From an uncultured Bacteroidales bacterium (GTDB lineage: Bacteria > Bacteroidota > Bacteroidia > Bacteroidales > Bacteroidaceae), in NCBI GenBank assembly GCA_945787885.1, contig CALZJF010000026.1, positions 1-33,953 of the forward strand: a DNA stretch of 33,953 nucleotides, read 5' to 3'. Positions 8,624 through 17,629 of this stretch are shown here, piece after piece. The translations under genes and the position numbers were made by a program. The notes beneath the pieces were generated by a model that was not told the origin of the DNA, did not search any database, and saw only the letters and a list, made by a program, of their open reading frames with translations. Position 1 is the first letter of the stretch. The number at the start of each line of letters is the position of its first letter.

Positions 8624-10570
8624 TTACGACTTGTAGTTACGCGTCTGTACCTTAATGATTTCGTACTCAAGCGGTTCTTTGTGGAGGACGGGCTTCTTGT
8701 CGTCGGCACCCTGGTATTCCCAGCATCCCACGTAGAAGAAGTTCGCGTCGTCGCGCTTAGCCTCGCCTTCCTCCGTCTGGTGTTCCTCGCGGAAGTGTCC
8801 GCCGCAGGATTCCTCGCGGTGGAGGGCATCGTTAGCGATGAGCTGGCCCATGAGGAGGAAGTCTTCGAGACGGAGAGCCTTTTCGAGTTCGACGTTCACG
8901 CCCTCGGTGGTTCCGGGCACGAAGAGGTTGGTATAGAATTCCTTGCGGAGAGCATCGATCATCTTGATGCCTTCTTCCAGTCCGGCCTTCGTGCGTCCCA
9001 TTCCCACGTGCTCCCACATGATGTGTCCGAGTTCCTTGTGGATGGAGTCAACGGAGCGCTTGCCCTTGATGGCGAAGAGGCGTTCGATGCGGGCCTTGAC
9101 AGCCTTCTCTGCCTCATCAAATTCAGGCAGGTCGGTAGAGAAGCGGGGGACGGTGATCTGGTCAGCCAGATAGTTCTGGATGGTATAGGGGAGCACGAAG
9201 TAACCATCGGCCAGACCCTGCATGAGGGCCGATGCGCCGAGGCGGTTGGCACCGTGGTCAGAGAAGTTGCACTCGCCGATGGCGAAGAGACCCCGGATGG
9301 TGGTCATGAGTTCATAGTCAACCCAGATACCGCCCATGGTGTAGTGAACGGCGGGGAATATCTGCATCGGAGTCTCGTAGGGGCTCTCGTCGGTGATTTC
9401 CTCATACATGTCGAAGAGGTTGCCGTAGCGGGCCTCGATCTCCTTCTTTCCGAAGTCTTCGATGGCCTGTCCGAAATCGAGGAATACGGCAAGTCCGGTG
9501 TTGTTCACGCCGAAGCCCTTGTCGCAACGCTCCTTGGCGGCGCGGCTGGCAACGTCGCGGGGCACGAGGTTACCGAAGGCGGGATAGCGGCGCTCGAGAT
9601 AATAGTCGCGGTCAGCCTCGGGGATGTCCTTACCCTGGATTTCGCCGCGCTGCAGACGCTTGGCGTCCTCCAGTTTCTTGGGCACCCAGATGCGTCCGTC
9701 GTTACGGAGCGACTCGGACATCAGGGTGAGTTTCGACTGCTTGTCGCCGTGAACGGGGATACACGTGGGGTGGATCTGCACGTAACTGGGGTTGGCGAAG
9801 AAGGCGCCCTTGCGATAGCAAGCGATGGCAGCGGAGCAGTTGCAACCCATGGCGTTGGTGGAGAGGAAGTAGGTGTTTCCGTAACCGCCCGTACCGATTA
9901 CTACGGCGTGGGCAGCGAAGCGCTCGATATTGCCCGTGACGAGGTTGCGTGCGATGATACCGCGAGCACGTCCGTCGATGATGACGACGTCGAGCATCTC
10001 ATAGCGCGTGTAGAGCTCCACGGTGCCGGCGTTCACCTGGCACATCAGTGAGCTGTAGGCACCGAGGAGGAGCTGCTGGCCCGTCTGTCCCTTGGCGTAG
10101 AACGTACGGCTCACCTGTGCACCACCGAAGGAACGGTTAGCGAGCATACCGCCGTATTCGCGGGCGAAGGGTACACCCTGTGCGACACACTGGTCGATGA
10201 TGTTGGCGCTGACCTCTGCAAGACGATATACGTTGGCCTCGCGGGCGCGGTAGTCGCCGCCCTTCACCGTGTCGTAGAAGAGGCGATAGACGCTGTCGCC
10301 GTCGTTCTGATAGTTCTTGGCGGCGTTGATACCACCCTGGGCAGCGATGGAGTGGGCGCGGCGGGGTGAATCCTGGATGCAGAAGTTCTTTACCTTGAAT
10401 CCCATTTCGCCGAGAGAAGCTGCGGCTGATGCTCCGGCAAGACCCGTACCGACGATGATGACGTCGAGCTTACGCTTGTTCTTCGGGTTTACGAGTTTCT
10501 GGTGTGCCTTATAGTTGGTCCATTTTTCAGCAACGGGACCTTCAGGTATGCGGGAATTAAGAGTTGCCAT
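8624..10570 (-). CDS. frdA: Fumarate reductase/succinate dehydrogenase flavoprotein subunit
   Basis: This 648-aa catalytic subunit interconverts fumarate and succinate. It shows the FAD-binding dinucleotide fold [13 protein letters not shown] (Gly41, Gly43, Gly46) and the [17 protein letters not shown] segment with His73, the expected covalent FAD attachment. Further family motifs are [15 protein letters not shown] and a C-terminal half with [20 protein letters not shown]. The length fits the Wolinella/Bacteroides type B enzymes rather than the shorter E. coli FrdA. It sits between frdC (41 bp upstream) and frdB (53 bp downstream), the standard Bacteroidetes order. Confidence 0.96.
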   Translation of the reverse strand: MATLNSRIPEGPVAEKWTNYKAHQKLVNPKNKRKLDVIIVGTGLAGASAAASLGEMGFKVKNFCIQDSPRRAHSIAAQGGINAAKNYQNDGDSVYRLFYDTVKGGDYRAREANVYRLAEVSANIIDQCVAQGVPFAREYGGMLANRSFGGAQVSRTFYAKGQTGQQLLLGAYSSLMCQVNAGTVELYTRYEMLDVVIIDGRARGIIARNLVTGNIERFAAHAVVIGTGGYGNTYFLSTNAMGCNCSAAIACYRKGAFFANPSYVQIHPTCIPVHGDKQSKLTLMSESLRNDGRIWVPKKLEDAKRLQRGEIQGKDIPEADRDYYLERRYPAFGNLVPRDVASRAAKERCDKGFGVNNTGLAVFLDFGQAIEDFGKKEIEARYGNLFDMYEEITDESPYETPMQIFPAVHYTMGGIWVDYELMTTIRGLFAIGECNFSDHGANRLGASALMQGLADGYFVLPYTIQNYLADQITVPRFSTDLPEFDEAEKAVKARIERLFAIKGKRSVDSIHKELGHIMWEHVGMGRTKAGLEEGIKMIDALRKEFYTNLFVPGTTEGVNVELEKALRLEDFLLMGQLIANDALHREESCGGHFREEHQTEEGEAKRDDANFFYVGCWEYQGADDKKPVLHKEPLEYEIIKVQTRNYKS

Positions 10571-10611
10571 TTTAATGCTTTGTTATTGCTTTTACGATAG
10601 AGAAATGGGAA

Positions 10612-11292
10612 TTAGCAGCATGCTCCGCAGCAGAGTGCGCGAGCCTGGAAGCAGACCACTACGGCAGCGAACATGAGGATGATGACGGTAGCATACACAT
10701 TGCCGATGCACTTCCAGCGGTTGAACCAGATCTTTCCGCTCCATCCCAGCGTCTGGAGAGCGCTCCAGAAACCGTGGGTAAGATGGAACCAGAGAGCCAC
10801 GAGCCATACGAGGTAGAGGACGGTGTAAACGGGGCAGGAGAAGGTCTGCTCAATCCAGTAGGCACCGTCAGCGGCATAGAGGGTTTCTGCACCAACGAGT
10901 TCGGCAAACATCATGTTGTACCAGAAGTTGTAGAGGTGGAGCAGCATGCCGAGGATGACGATGACGCCGAGCACGAACATGTTCTGGCTGGCCCATTCCA
11001 CCTTGGCAGGACGGTCAGTCACCTGATACTTGCTGTTACCGCGAGCCTTCTGGTTCTGAAGGGTGAGGATGATGGCATAAACAAAGTGGAGAGCGACGAG
11101 GGCGGCGAGGCCGAGGGTGGCCACTACGGCATACCAGTTGGCACCGAGCATTTCGCAAATCCAATTGTAGCATTCAGCAGAGAAGAGAGCCACAACGTTC
11201 ATGCAACCATGGAAGGTGAGGAACAAGATGAGGGCGATGCCGGAAACTGACATGATCACCTTGCGTCCGATAGAGGAGTTTGTTAACCACAT
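10612..11292 (-). CDS. frdC: Fumarate reductase/succinate dehydrogenase cytochrome b subunit
   Basis: This 226-aa membrane anchor carries heme and oxidises menaquinol for the complex. About five hydrophobic helices are visible, with candidate heme histidines in LFLTFHGCMNVV (His28), ALVALHFVYA and ALWFHLTHGFW. This matches the single-polypeptide type B cytochrome b. It is the first gene of frdCAB; its promoter is predicted at 11454-11484, leaving a leader of about 155 nt. The last residues form an odd cysteine cluster, CFQARALCCGACC, just past the final helix. Confidence 0.93.
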   Translation of the reverse strand: MWLTNSSIGRKVIMSVSGIALILFLTFHGCMNVVALFSAECYNWICEMLGANWYAVVATLGLAALVALHFVYAIILTLQNQKARGNSKYQVTDRPAKVEWASQNMFVLGVIVILGMLLHLYNFWYNMMFAELVGAETLYAADGAYWIEQTFSCPVYTVLYLVWLVALWFHLTHGFWSALQTLGWSGKIWFNRWKCIGNVYATVIILMFAAVVVCFQARALCCGACC

Positions 11293-11453
11293 AGGTGTTG
11301 AATGAATTAAGTGTTTGTAATTTGAATGATAGATTTATTGGTTTTTCACAGTGTGGATAGGGGCAAGCCGTGCAGACGGGCCGGGCTGTGCAGGAAGGTT
11401 TGCCCTTTGTCTCTTCTCAACTCGCGGTTCAGAAATGACACTTTTTTCCACGG

Positions 11454-11484
11454 CAAAATTAAATTATTTCTGTGGATTAACAAA
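11454..11484 (-). promoter_or_regulatory. Promoter of the frdCAB operon
   Basis: On the minus strand a -33 TTTG (11481-11484) and a -7 box TAATTTTG (11454-11461) are separated by 19 bp, which fits the Bacteroidetes sigma-70 consensus. The predicted transcript starts near 11447, leaving a leader of about 155 nt before frdC in which I see no known riboswitch. Confidence 0.75.
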
Positions 11485-11577
11485 AAAAATCGTCTGTTTT
11501 CCTTTTTTAGGTCTTCTGAAAAGGGTGTTTCCACCTGTTTTCCGCTTTTTTTTACGTCTTTTTCCCGGGGTCAGCAA

Positions 11578-11636
11578 CAAAAAAAACGGCATCAGCCCGC
11601 GCCCCCCGCAGAAAGGGGGGATGCGGGCTGATGCCG
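11578..11636 (-). terminator. Strong intrinsic terminator after waaA
   Basis: On the minus strand the outer stem CGGCATCAGCCCGC/GCGGGCTGATGCCG (14 bp) encloses a CCCCCC/GGGGGG inner stem and is followed by eight or more T. It ends the gltX-waaA transcript just before the frd promoter. Confidence 0.9.
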
Positions 11637-11662
11637 GCAAGGGGAAAGCAAAGAGGGAGGGA

Positions 11663-12925
11663 TTACTCTCCGAAGATGGCATTGAAGATCTGGTCGGCCG
11701 CGCCGGCATGGTCGGCGATATATTCGCGCGATGCCGTCCCGGACGTTTCTATCAGGTCAGGGTGGGCCATGAAATCATTGATGAGCGTATTGAAATCCTT
11801 CGCCCGGCGTATTTCGTGGCAGCCTCCGGCAGCGAGCAGGTCCTGCGCTTCGCGGAAACGGCGGTTGTTCGGACCGATGACGACGGGCACGCCATAGACG
11901 GCGGCCTCCGGCACATTGTGGATGCCCACGCCGAATCCACCGCCGATGTATGCCACCGTGGCATACCGGTAGATGCTTGAGAGCAGCCCGTAGCAGTCGA
12001 TGATGACGCATTCGGCGTTCTCCGGCAGTATCTCGCCGCTGAGAAGTTGGCTGTAGCGGGCGAAGGGGCGCGCCAGTTTGCGCTGGATGGCATCCAGATG
12101 CTCTGCGCTCACCACATGGGGTGCGAGGATGAGCCGCACGGCAGGATGGGCGTTGAAATAGGGGATGAGGATATCCTCGTCAGGAGCCCACGAACTGCCC
12201 GCCACGATGGTGAAGTGGGGGGCATAGATTTGCGCAGCATCGTCGGAGACGCGTCCGGCAAAGCGTTCGATGAGGGGAAGAGGCTTGGCAGCATCCTTGA
12301 TGTCGATGACGCGGTCAAAGCGAGTGTCGCCGACGACGGTGGTCTGCTCGATGCCCAGACTGCCCAGCAGCTCCACGCTCTCCTCGTTCTGCACGAAGAA
12401 GTGGGCAATCTTGCGCAGCGACCCTGCGCTCCCGCTGCCCCACCATTTGAAGTAGTACTGGCTGGGGCGGAAGATGCTGGAGACGCTATAGAGGGGAATC
12501 TCCAGCTTCGCCAGGCGGTCGATGTAATTCCGCCAGAATTCATATTTTATGAATATGGCGATTTCGGGCCGCGCCAGGCGTATGAAGCGTCGGGCGTTGA
12601 GGGGCGTGTCGATGGGCAGATAGGTGATGATGTCTGCCACCTCGTAGTTTTTCCTGACCTCATAGCCCGAGGGCGAGAAGAAGGTCAGGAGGATTTTGTA
12701 TTCCGGGCGTTCCCTCCTCAGTCGCTCCATCAGCGGCCTGCCTTGCTCAAACTCTCCGAGCGATGCGGCATGAAACCACACCACCTTGTCGCCGGGCTGG
12801 ATTTTATCCTTCAGCGTCTGGCTGACCATCTTATGGCCATTGACCATGAGCCGCGCCTTCTTGTGTCCGAGGAGTGCTGCAAGGCGAATGAGGAGCCAGT
12901 ATGTCAGAATGGCTAAGTTGTACAT
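11663..12925 (-). CDS. waaA: 3-deoxy-D-manno-octulosonic acid (Kdo) transferase
   Basis: The chosen ATG at 12925 gives 420 aa (MYNLAILTYWLLIRLAALLG), placing the usual N-terminal membrane anchor at the start. The longer frame to 12985 would overlap the end of gltX. WaaA/KdtA moves Kdo from CMP-Kdo onto lipid IV-A in the inner membrane during lipopolysaccharide core assembly. The GT-B fold is recognisable: VWFHAASLGEFEQGRPLMERL with the conserved catalytic-type Glu, TFFSPSGYE, PIDTPLNARRF, IKYEFWRNY, and the C-terminal AYIGGGFGVGIHNVPEAAVYG and IGPNNRRFREAQDL. It lies 40 bp after gltX and is probably co-transcribed with it. Confidence 0.95.
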   Translation of the reverse strand: MYNLAILTYWLLIRLAALLGHKKARLMVNGHKMVSQTLKDKIQPGDKVVWFHAASLGEFEQGRPLMERLRRERPEYKILLTFFSPSGYEVRKNYEVADIITYLPIDTPLNARRFIRLARPEIAIFIKYEFWRNYIDRLAKLEIPLYSVSSIFRPSQYYFKWWGSGSAGSLRKIAHFFVQNEESVELLGSLGIEQTTVVGDTRFDRVIDIKDAAKPLPLIERFAGRVSDDAAQIYAPHFTIVAGSSWAPDEDILIPYFNAHPAVRLILAPHVVSAEHLDAIQRKLARPFARYSQLLSGEILPENAECVIIDCYGLLSSIYRYATVAYIGGGFGVGIHNVPEAAVYGVPVVIGPNNRRFREAQDLLAAGGCHEIRRAKDFNTLINDFMAHPDLIETSGTASREYIADHAGAADQIFNAIFGE

Positions 12926-12965
12926 CTTTATATTGAGGGTGTATAGGGAGGCTTGAAGACTACGG

Positions 12966-14522
12966 TCAGAGCTGTTCGATGGCAAAGTCCATGCGGCGGA
13001 GCGTCTCTTCGCGTCCTAAGAAGGCTGCCAGTTCGTGCATATCCGGACCCTTGCCCTGCCCGACGAGGCATACGCGCCAGGCATTCCAAGGCTTCACGCC
13101 CGTCTCTGCCACCCACGCATCGACGGCGGCACGCTGCGTCTCGACTTCGAAGTCAGGGAGGGCAGCGAGGATGTCGCGCAGGCGGCGCATATCCTCCGCG
13201 CTGTGGTCCGTCCAGTTCTTGCGGACGAACTTGTCTTCGCGGTCGAAGCGGGCGGGAGCTATGAAGAAGAAGTCGCACAGCGGCCACAGGTCGGCGATGA
13301 AGCTGACATTGCGCTTCTTCGTCTGTCCGCTCTGTCCGTCGGTGTATTCGATGTTCTTCATCTTCATCATCTCAAAGACGGCGGCAGCCTGCTCCTCCGT
13401 GGCGGTCACGCCCTGCCGTGCCAGCAGTTCGACGAACTGTGGGGCCACCTCGGCAGCAGGACGCTTCAGGAGGTATTCGCGGTTGAACCACCAGCCCTTG
13501 ACATAGTCGAACTTCGCGCCTGCCTTCGAGCATTTCTTCAGGTCGAACTTGGCAATCATCTCGTCCATCGTCATGATTTCCTGATCGTCGCCGGGGTTCC
13601 ATCCCAAGAGTGCGAGGAAGTTGAGGACGGCTTCGGGGAGATAGCCGTCTTCGCGGTATCCGCGGGAGATGTTGCCCGTAGCGGGGTCAGTCCAAAGGAG
13701 CGGGAACACGGGGAATCCGAGCTTGTCGCCATCGCGCTTCGAGAGCTTGCCGTTGCCCGTGGGCTTGAGGAGGAGGGGCAGATGGGCAAACTGCGGCATC
13801 GTGTCTTCCCATCCGAAGGCGCGGTAGAGGAGCACATGGAGCGGCGCGCTCGGCAACCACTCTTCACCGCGGATGACGTGGGAAATCTTCATCAGATGGT
13901 CGTCAACGATGTTGGCAAGATGGTAGGTGGGGAGTTCTTTCGTGCTTTTATAGAGCACCTTGTCGTCCAGCACGGAAGAATTGATGACCACATCGCCGCG
14001 GATGATGTCGTTGATATGGATATCCTCGCCCGGCTCCACCTTGAAGCGCACGGTGTAGGGTGTGCCCTCGGCCATGAGCCGCTGCGTCTCCTCTTCGCCG
14101 AGCGTCAGGGAGTTGCGCATCGACATGCGCGTGCTGGCATCGTACTGGAAGTTGTCCTGTGCGGCGCGTGCGGCATCGAGCTCTTCGGGAGTATCGAAGG
14201 CTATGTAGGCATGGCCGCTGGCAAGGAGTTCGCCTACGTATTTCTTATAGATTTCGCGGCGGTCGCTCTGCCGGTAGGGGCCGTATTCACCACCGAACGA
14301 CACACCCTCATCAAAGGTGATGCCTAACCATTTGAACGATTCGATGATGTATTCTTCTGCCGTCGGCACGAAACGCTCGGTGTCGGTGTCTTCGATGCGG
14401 AAAATCATCTCGCCGCCGTTCTGGCGCGCGAAGAGATAATTGTAGAGAGCGGTGCGAACGCCGCCGATGTGGAGAGGTCCGGTAGGGCTTGGAGCGAATC
14501 GGACGCGTACTTTTGCTGACAT
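12966..14522 (-). CDS. gltX: Glutamyl-tRNA synthetase
   Basis: This 518-aa class I aminoacyl-tRNA synthetase charges tRNA-Glu. The ATP-binding HIGH-type motif is [20 protein letters not shown] (His18), and the KMSKS-type loop is KLSKRDGDK near residue 260. The [19 protein letters not shown] segment is the normal glutamate-binding region, followed by a C-terminal anticodon-binding domain. The length is normal. The upstream sequence has only a near-consensus -7 box (GATATTTG, minus strand, 14544-14551), and the 22-nt repeat array B lies immediately beyond it. waaA follows at 40 bp. Confidence 0.97.
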   Translation of the reverse strand: MSAKVRVRFAPSPTGPLHIGGVRTALYNYLFARQNGGEMIFRIEDTDTERFVPTAEEYIIESFKWLGITFDEGVSFGGEYGPYRQSDRREIYKKYVGELLASGHAYIAFDTPEELDAARAAQDNFQYDASTRMSMRNSLTLGEEETQRLMAEGTPYTVRFKVEPGEDIHINDIIRGDVVINSSVLDDKVLYKSTKELPTYHLANIVDDHLMKISHVIRGEEWLPSAPLHVLLYRAFGWEDTMPQFAHLPLLLKPTGNGKLSKRDGDKLGFPVFPLLWTDPATGNISRGYREDGYLPEAVLNFLALLGWNPGDDQEIMTMDEMIAKFDLKKCSKAGAKFDYVKGWWFNREYLLKRPAAEVAPQFVELLARQGVTATEEQAAAVFEMMKMKNIEYTDGQSGQTKKRNVSFIADLWPLCDFFFIAPARFDREDKFVRKNWTDHSAEDMRRLRDILAALPDFEVETQRAAVDAWVAETGVKPWNAWRVCLVGQGKGPDMHELAAFLGREETLRRMDFAIEQL

Positions 14523-14567
14523 ATTGAGGTATTAAGTAGATGACAAATATCAGGTTACCGAAGGAAG

Positions 14568-14676
14568 CTACTCCTCTGAGGGGTCGGAGCAATCATTTTA
14601 AGGGGTGAAAACGAACGCTTTGAGGGGCGAAGGCAATCACTTGGAGGGGCGGAAGCAATCACTTGGAAGGCCCAAG
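14568..14676 (+). repeat. 22-nt tandem repeat array B
   Basis: Four units of exactly 22 nt (14568-14589, 14590-14611, 14612-14633, 14634-14655) are followed by a 21-nt unit (14656-14676). A typical unit is CAATCACTTGGAGGGGCGGA plus AG. This is the same family and layout as arrays A (215-323) and C (27339-27425). It fills much of the 236-bp gap between the AspT-type exchanger and gltX, upstream of gltX. Confidence 0.85.
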
Positions 14677-14758
14677 CCCTGAGGGAGGGGCGCGGGGCTT
14701 AGGCACAGGCCCCGCCGTCACGCCTTATTCCAGCCTGCCGCAAGCCTGCCCGCCGGCC

Positions 14759-16417
14759 TTACGCAAACCACCACAGCACCATCACCTGTGCGATGATGAC
14801 GCGGAGGAACATGGCGAGGGGATAGACCGTGACGTAAGCCACGGAGGCCTTGTCGCCCGGAATATTGTCGTTGACGTAGCTCAGCGCGATGGGGTTCGCC
14901 ATGGCTCCGCAGAGCATTCCCGCCGTGCTGCCCAATGACTGCCGGAAGCGCGTCACTGAGATGAGGGCGACGATGACCACGGGCACCACGCAGATGACGA
15001 GCGAGACCAGCATCCAGCTCAGGGCGGCGGGCTGCATGACGGTGGAGATGAACTCGCCTCCGGCGCTCAGGCCGAGGCATGCCAGATACGTGGTCAGGCC
15101 GAGACTGCGCAGCATGAGGTTGGCAGACGTGGTGGTGTAGCTGACCATGTGCAGGCGCGGGCCGTACGAACCTATGAGGATGCCCATGATGACGCTGCCG
15201 CCTGCCAGTCCGAGGCGTAGGGGATAGTCCAGCCCCACCTCTATGGGCAGGCTGCCTAAGATGAGGCCGAGGAAAATTCCCACGAAGATGGCCACGAGGT
15301 TCGGGTCGTCGAGGCTCTTCACCACATTGCCAAGTTCGTCGCTGACGTGCGAGATGCCCTCTTCCGTGCCGACGACGGTGATGCGGTCGCCCAGGCGCAG
15401 CATGAGATTCGGCGTGGCCACGAGCTGAATGCCCGTTCGCTTCACGCGCGTGACAGTCACGCCGTAGCGTTCGCGGAAGTGGAGCGAGGAGAGTTTCCTG
15501 CCGTTGATGTTCGGCCGCGTTACGACGAGGCGCTGCGAGATGAGGTTCTTGTCGAGCGAGTTCCAGTCGATGCCGGCCTTGTTCCAGTCCGTATCGTCGA
15601 GTTGTCCGAAATAAATGGTCAGGGCATCCACGAATTTCTGCTCCGTGATGACGAGTATGCGGTCATCGTCTTGCAGCGTGGTCTGTGCGGCAGGCATCAT
15701 CGTCGTGCCATGCCTCCACAGCCGGCTGACGACGAATGGGATATGGCTGTGCTGCGCTATCTCGCTGAGGGTTCGGCCGCAGACGGCGGGATTCTTGACA
15801 TGGAAGGAGAAGACCGTCGCCTGCTGCTGCTCCTGCTCCTTCTCGCCGCTATGGTCGTGGGCGGCGAGCCAGCGCTTCATGGCAGCAATGGCGAGAATGA
15901 CTCCGACGGTGCCGATGGGATACGTGACAGCGCACGCCAGTGCTGCCACTGCGTCCGGCTGCCCGAGGTCAGCGAGCGTCTGCTGCGCGGCGCCGAGGGC
16001 GGGCGTGTTCGTAGTGGCTCCGCTCAGCACGCCCATCGTGTCGGCTATGGGGAGGAATCCTGTCAGGAGTACGCCCACTGCCATGCACGTGCCAAGGGCA
16101 AGAATCATCAGCGAGAGCACATTCAGCGGACCGCCGCCACTGCGGAAGGCACTGAAAAATCCGGGGCCCACCTGCATTCCCAGCGAATAGATGAAGAGCA
16201 CGAGGCCGAAACTCTGGGCATACGCCAGCATCTGGGCATCAATGTTCAGCCCCACCGCTCCGGCAGCAATGCCGGCGAAGAACACGAAGGTGCTGCCCAG
16301 CGAGAGTCCGCGCAGGCGGAACTTTGCCAACGAGAGCCCTGCGGCACAGATGGCAGCGATGATGGTCACCGCTTGCAGGGGTGAAGGGGTCAGGAAAAAG
16401 TCTGTGAGCCACATCAT
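14759..16417 (-). CDS. AspT/YidE-type putative transporter with two RCK_C domains
   Basis: This 552-aa membrane protein has the aspartate:alanine exchanger (AAE) family layout. An N-terminal membrane block (about residues 10-190) includes FGLVLFIYSLGMQVGPGFF. Two tandem TrkA-C/RCK_C regulatory domains follow (about 205-285 and 290-370, with DDDRILVI and LGDRITVVGTEEG). A second membrane block (about 380-550) includes GGEFISTVMQPAALSWMLV. Family members exchange amino acids or organic anions; the substrate cannot be assigned here. Two adjacent ATG codons (16417 and 16414) are possible starts. It is divergent from the Lrp-type gene 261 bp away, which could regulate it. Confidence 0.85.
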   Translation of the reverse strand: MMWLTDFFLTPSPLQAVTIIAAICAAGLSLAKFRLRGLSLGSTFVFFAGIAAGAVGLNIDAQMLAYAQSFGLVLFIYSLGMQVGPGFFSAFRSGGGPLNVLSLMILALGTCMAVGVLLTGFLPIADTMGVLSGATTNTPALGAAQQTLADLGQPDAVAALACAVTYPIGTVGVILAIAAMKRWLAAHDHSGEKEQEQQQATVFSFHVKNPAVCGRTLSEIAQHSHIPFVVSRLWRHGTTMMPAAQTTLQDDDRILVITEQKFVDALTIYFGQLDDTDWNKAGIDWNSLDKNLISQRLVVTRPNINGRKLSSLHFRERYGVTVTRVKRTGIQLVATPNLMLRLGDRITVVGTEEGISHVSDELGNVVKSLDDPNLVAIFVGIFLGLILGSLPIEVGLDYPLRLGLAGGSVIMGILIGSYGPRLHMVSYTTTSANLMLRSLGLTTYLACLGLSAGGEFISTVMQPAALSWMLVSLVICVVPVVIVALISVTRFRQSLGSTAGMLCGAMANPIALSYVNDNIPGDKASVAYVTVYPLAMFLRVIIAQVMVLWWFA

Positions 16418-16530
16418 GCGTACAGGATGGGGGAAAAGGGAATGTGAGGGGATTTGAGAATGCTATACGGAAGGCTGCCTGCCGCCATCGGGCTGCGCAG
16501 GAAGCCAAAAACCAAAGTTGTTCCGACTTG

Positions 16531-16538
16531 CAAAGTTA
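16531..16538 (-). promoter_or_regulatory. Predicted -7 box of the AspT-type gene
   Basis: The minus strand reads TAACTTTG, a full TAnnTTTG match. No -33 element is evident at 19-22 bp. It lies about 50 bp from the divergent promoter of the Lrp-type gene, so a protein bound there could affect both. Confidence 0.45.
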
Positions 16539-16586
16539 GTGCAAAAACGCCACATTATCCTGAGAAAATGCAAAAAAGAAGGTCAA

Positions 16587-16620
16587 TTTGGCACATTATG
16601 GGATTTTATCCTTATCTTTG
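16587..16620 (+). promoter_or_regulatory. Promoter of the Lrp/AsnC gene
   Basis: TTTG (16587-16590) and TATCTTTG (16613-16620) are separated by 22 bp, close to the Bacteroidetes consensus. The predicted transcript begins near 16627, giving a leader of about 50 nt. Confidence 0.7.
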
Positions 16621-16678
16621 CACCGCTTTTACGCAGTAAGGCTGACAAGACGCAGCCTGTAGTGCAACGAAGGAAACC

Positions 16679-17203
16679 ATGAAAAAAGTAGATAAGTTAG
16701 ACAGGAAGATACTGCGGGTCATATCGGTCGATGCGAGGCGCAGCTTCAAAGAAATCGCAGAACAATGTGGCGTGTCGAGAGCCGCCATTCACCAGCGGGT
16801 GGTGAGAATGTTTGAACGAGGCACTATCACTGGTAGTGGCTATCAGATTAACCCGAAATTCCTCGGTTTCGGCACTTGTTCCTATATCGGCATCAAGCTC
16901 GAGAAAGGCAGCATGTATAATGCCGTCGTGCAGGAACTGATGAAGATTCCCGAAGTCGTGGAGTGCCACTTCACCACGGGGCCCTACACCATGCTCATCA
17001 AGCTCTATTCGCACGAGAACGAGCATCTTAAGGACTTGCTTAACAATCGCATACAGAGCATTCCCGGTGTTAATTCCACTGACACCATGATTAGCCTTGA
17101 GCAGAGCATTCAGCGCAACATTCCCATCAACATAGAAGAAGAAGAGGAGGAGGAAGAGGAAGGAATGTGCGAGGCGGGCGAGGGCTACGATGCTGAAATC
17201 TGA
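16679..17203 (+). CDS. Lrp/AsnC-family transcriptional regulator with poly-Glu tail
   Basis: This 174-aa protein has the family's N-terminal helix-turn-helix (LDRKILRVISVDARRSFKEI through GVSRAAIHQRVVRM, about residues 7-44). The ligand-binding RAM domain (about 66-145) follows, with VVECHFTTGPYTMLIKLYS. Family members form octamers or larger rings and sense amino acids. The tail is unusual: nine consecutive Glu (153-161, encoded at 17135-17161 by mixed GAA/GAG codons) and then GMCEAGEGYDAEI. Typical Lrp/AsnC proteins end near residue 150-165. It is divergent from the AspT-type exchanger, a plausible target. Confidence 0.92.
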   Translation: MKKVDKLDRKILRVISVDARRSFKEIAEQCGVSRAAIHQRVVRMFERGTITGSGYQINPKFLGFGTCSYIGIKLEKGSMYNAVVQELMKIPEVVECHFTTGPYTMLIKLYSHENEHLKDLLNNRIQSIPGVNSTDTMISLEQSIQRNIPINIEEEEEEEEEGMCEAGEGYDAEI

Positions 17204-17299
17204 CTTTGCCGCTCTGTCAATTGCAAACGGGAAGGGGGGCCACGCAGTGGTTCCCTTGTCCTTCTTTTTTTCTTTTACCATAAATTTTCCCCCGTGCAA

Positions 17300-17593
17300 A
17301 TGCCCATTTATTTCGAAGGAGCCCTGCTTGGCTTGGCCACGTTCCTGATTATCGGACTTTTTCACCCCATCGTCATCAAGACGGAATACTACACTGGCAC
17401 CCGCTTCTGGTGGGTCTTCCTCGTGGCAGGCGTGGGCTTTGTGGCGGCGGCACTGTTCGTTGCCCACATTGTCGCCAGCGCCTTGCTCGGCATCGTGGGG
17501 TTTTCGTGTCTTTGGAGCATCCTCGAGCTTTTTGAGCAGAGAGAGCGGGTAAGGAAAGGATGGTTCCCGAAAAATCCGAAACGGAAGTACTGA
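17300..17593 (+). CDS. Small membrane protein, DUF4491 family
   Basis: The ATG at 17300 gives 97 aa (MPIYFEGALLGLATFLIIGL); a GTG two codons upstream is the alternative. Three hydrophobic helices are visible (about 6-22, 38-58 and 60-78), with a basic C-terminal tail, KGWFPKNPKRKY. It resembles the DUF4491 family found mainly in Bacteroidetes, whose function is unknown to me. It ends 36 bp before the dipeptidase fusion gene and may share its transcript. Confidence 0.75.
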   Translation: MPIYFEGALLGLATFLIIGLFHPIVIKTEYYTGTRFWWVFLVAGVGFVAAALFVAHIVASALLGIVGFSCLWSILELFEQRERVRKGWFPKNPKRKY

Positions 17594-17629
17594 AGAAGGC
17601 TCTCTCCTATTTTTATTTTTGCATACATC

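Noticed and set aside
8681-10051. 456-codon plus-strand frame opposite frdA
   Set aside because: It is a shadow of a highly conserved flavoprotein gene on the minus strand.
12926-12985. N-terminal extension of waaA
   Set aside because: It would overlap gltX and puts a polar leader before the usual membrane anchor.
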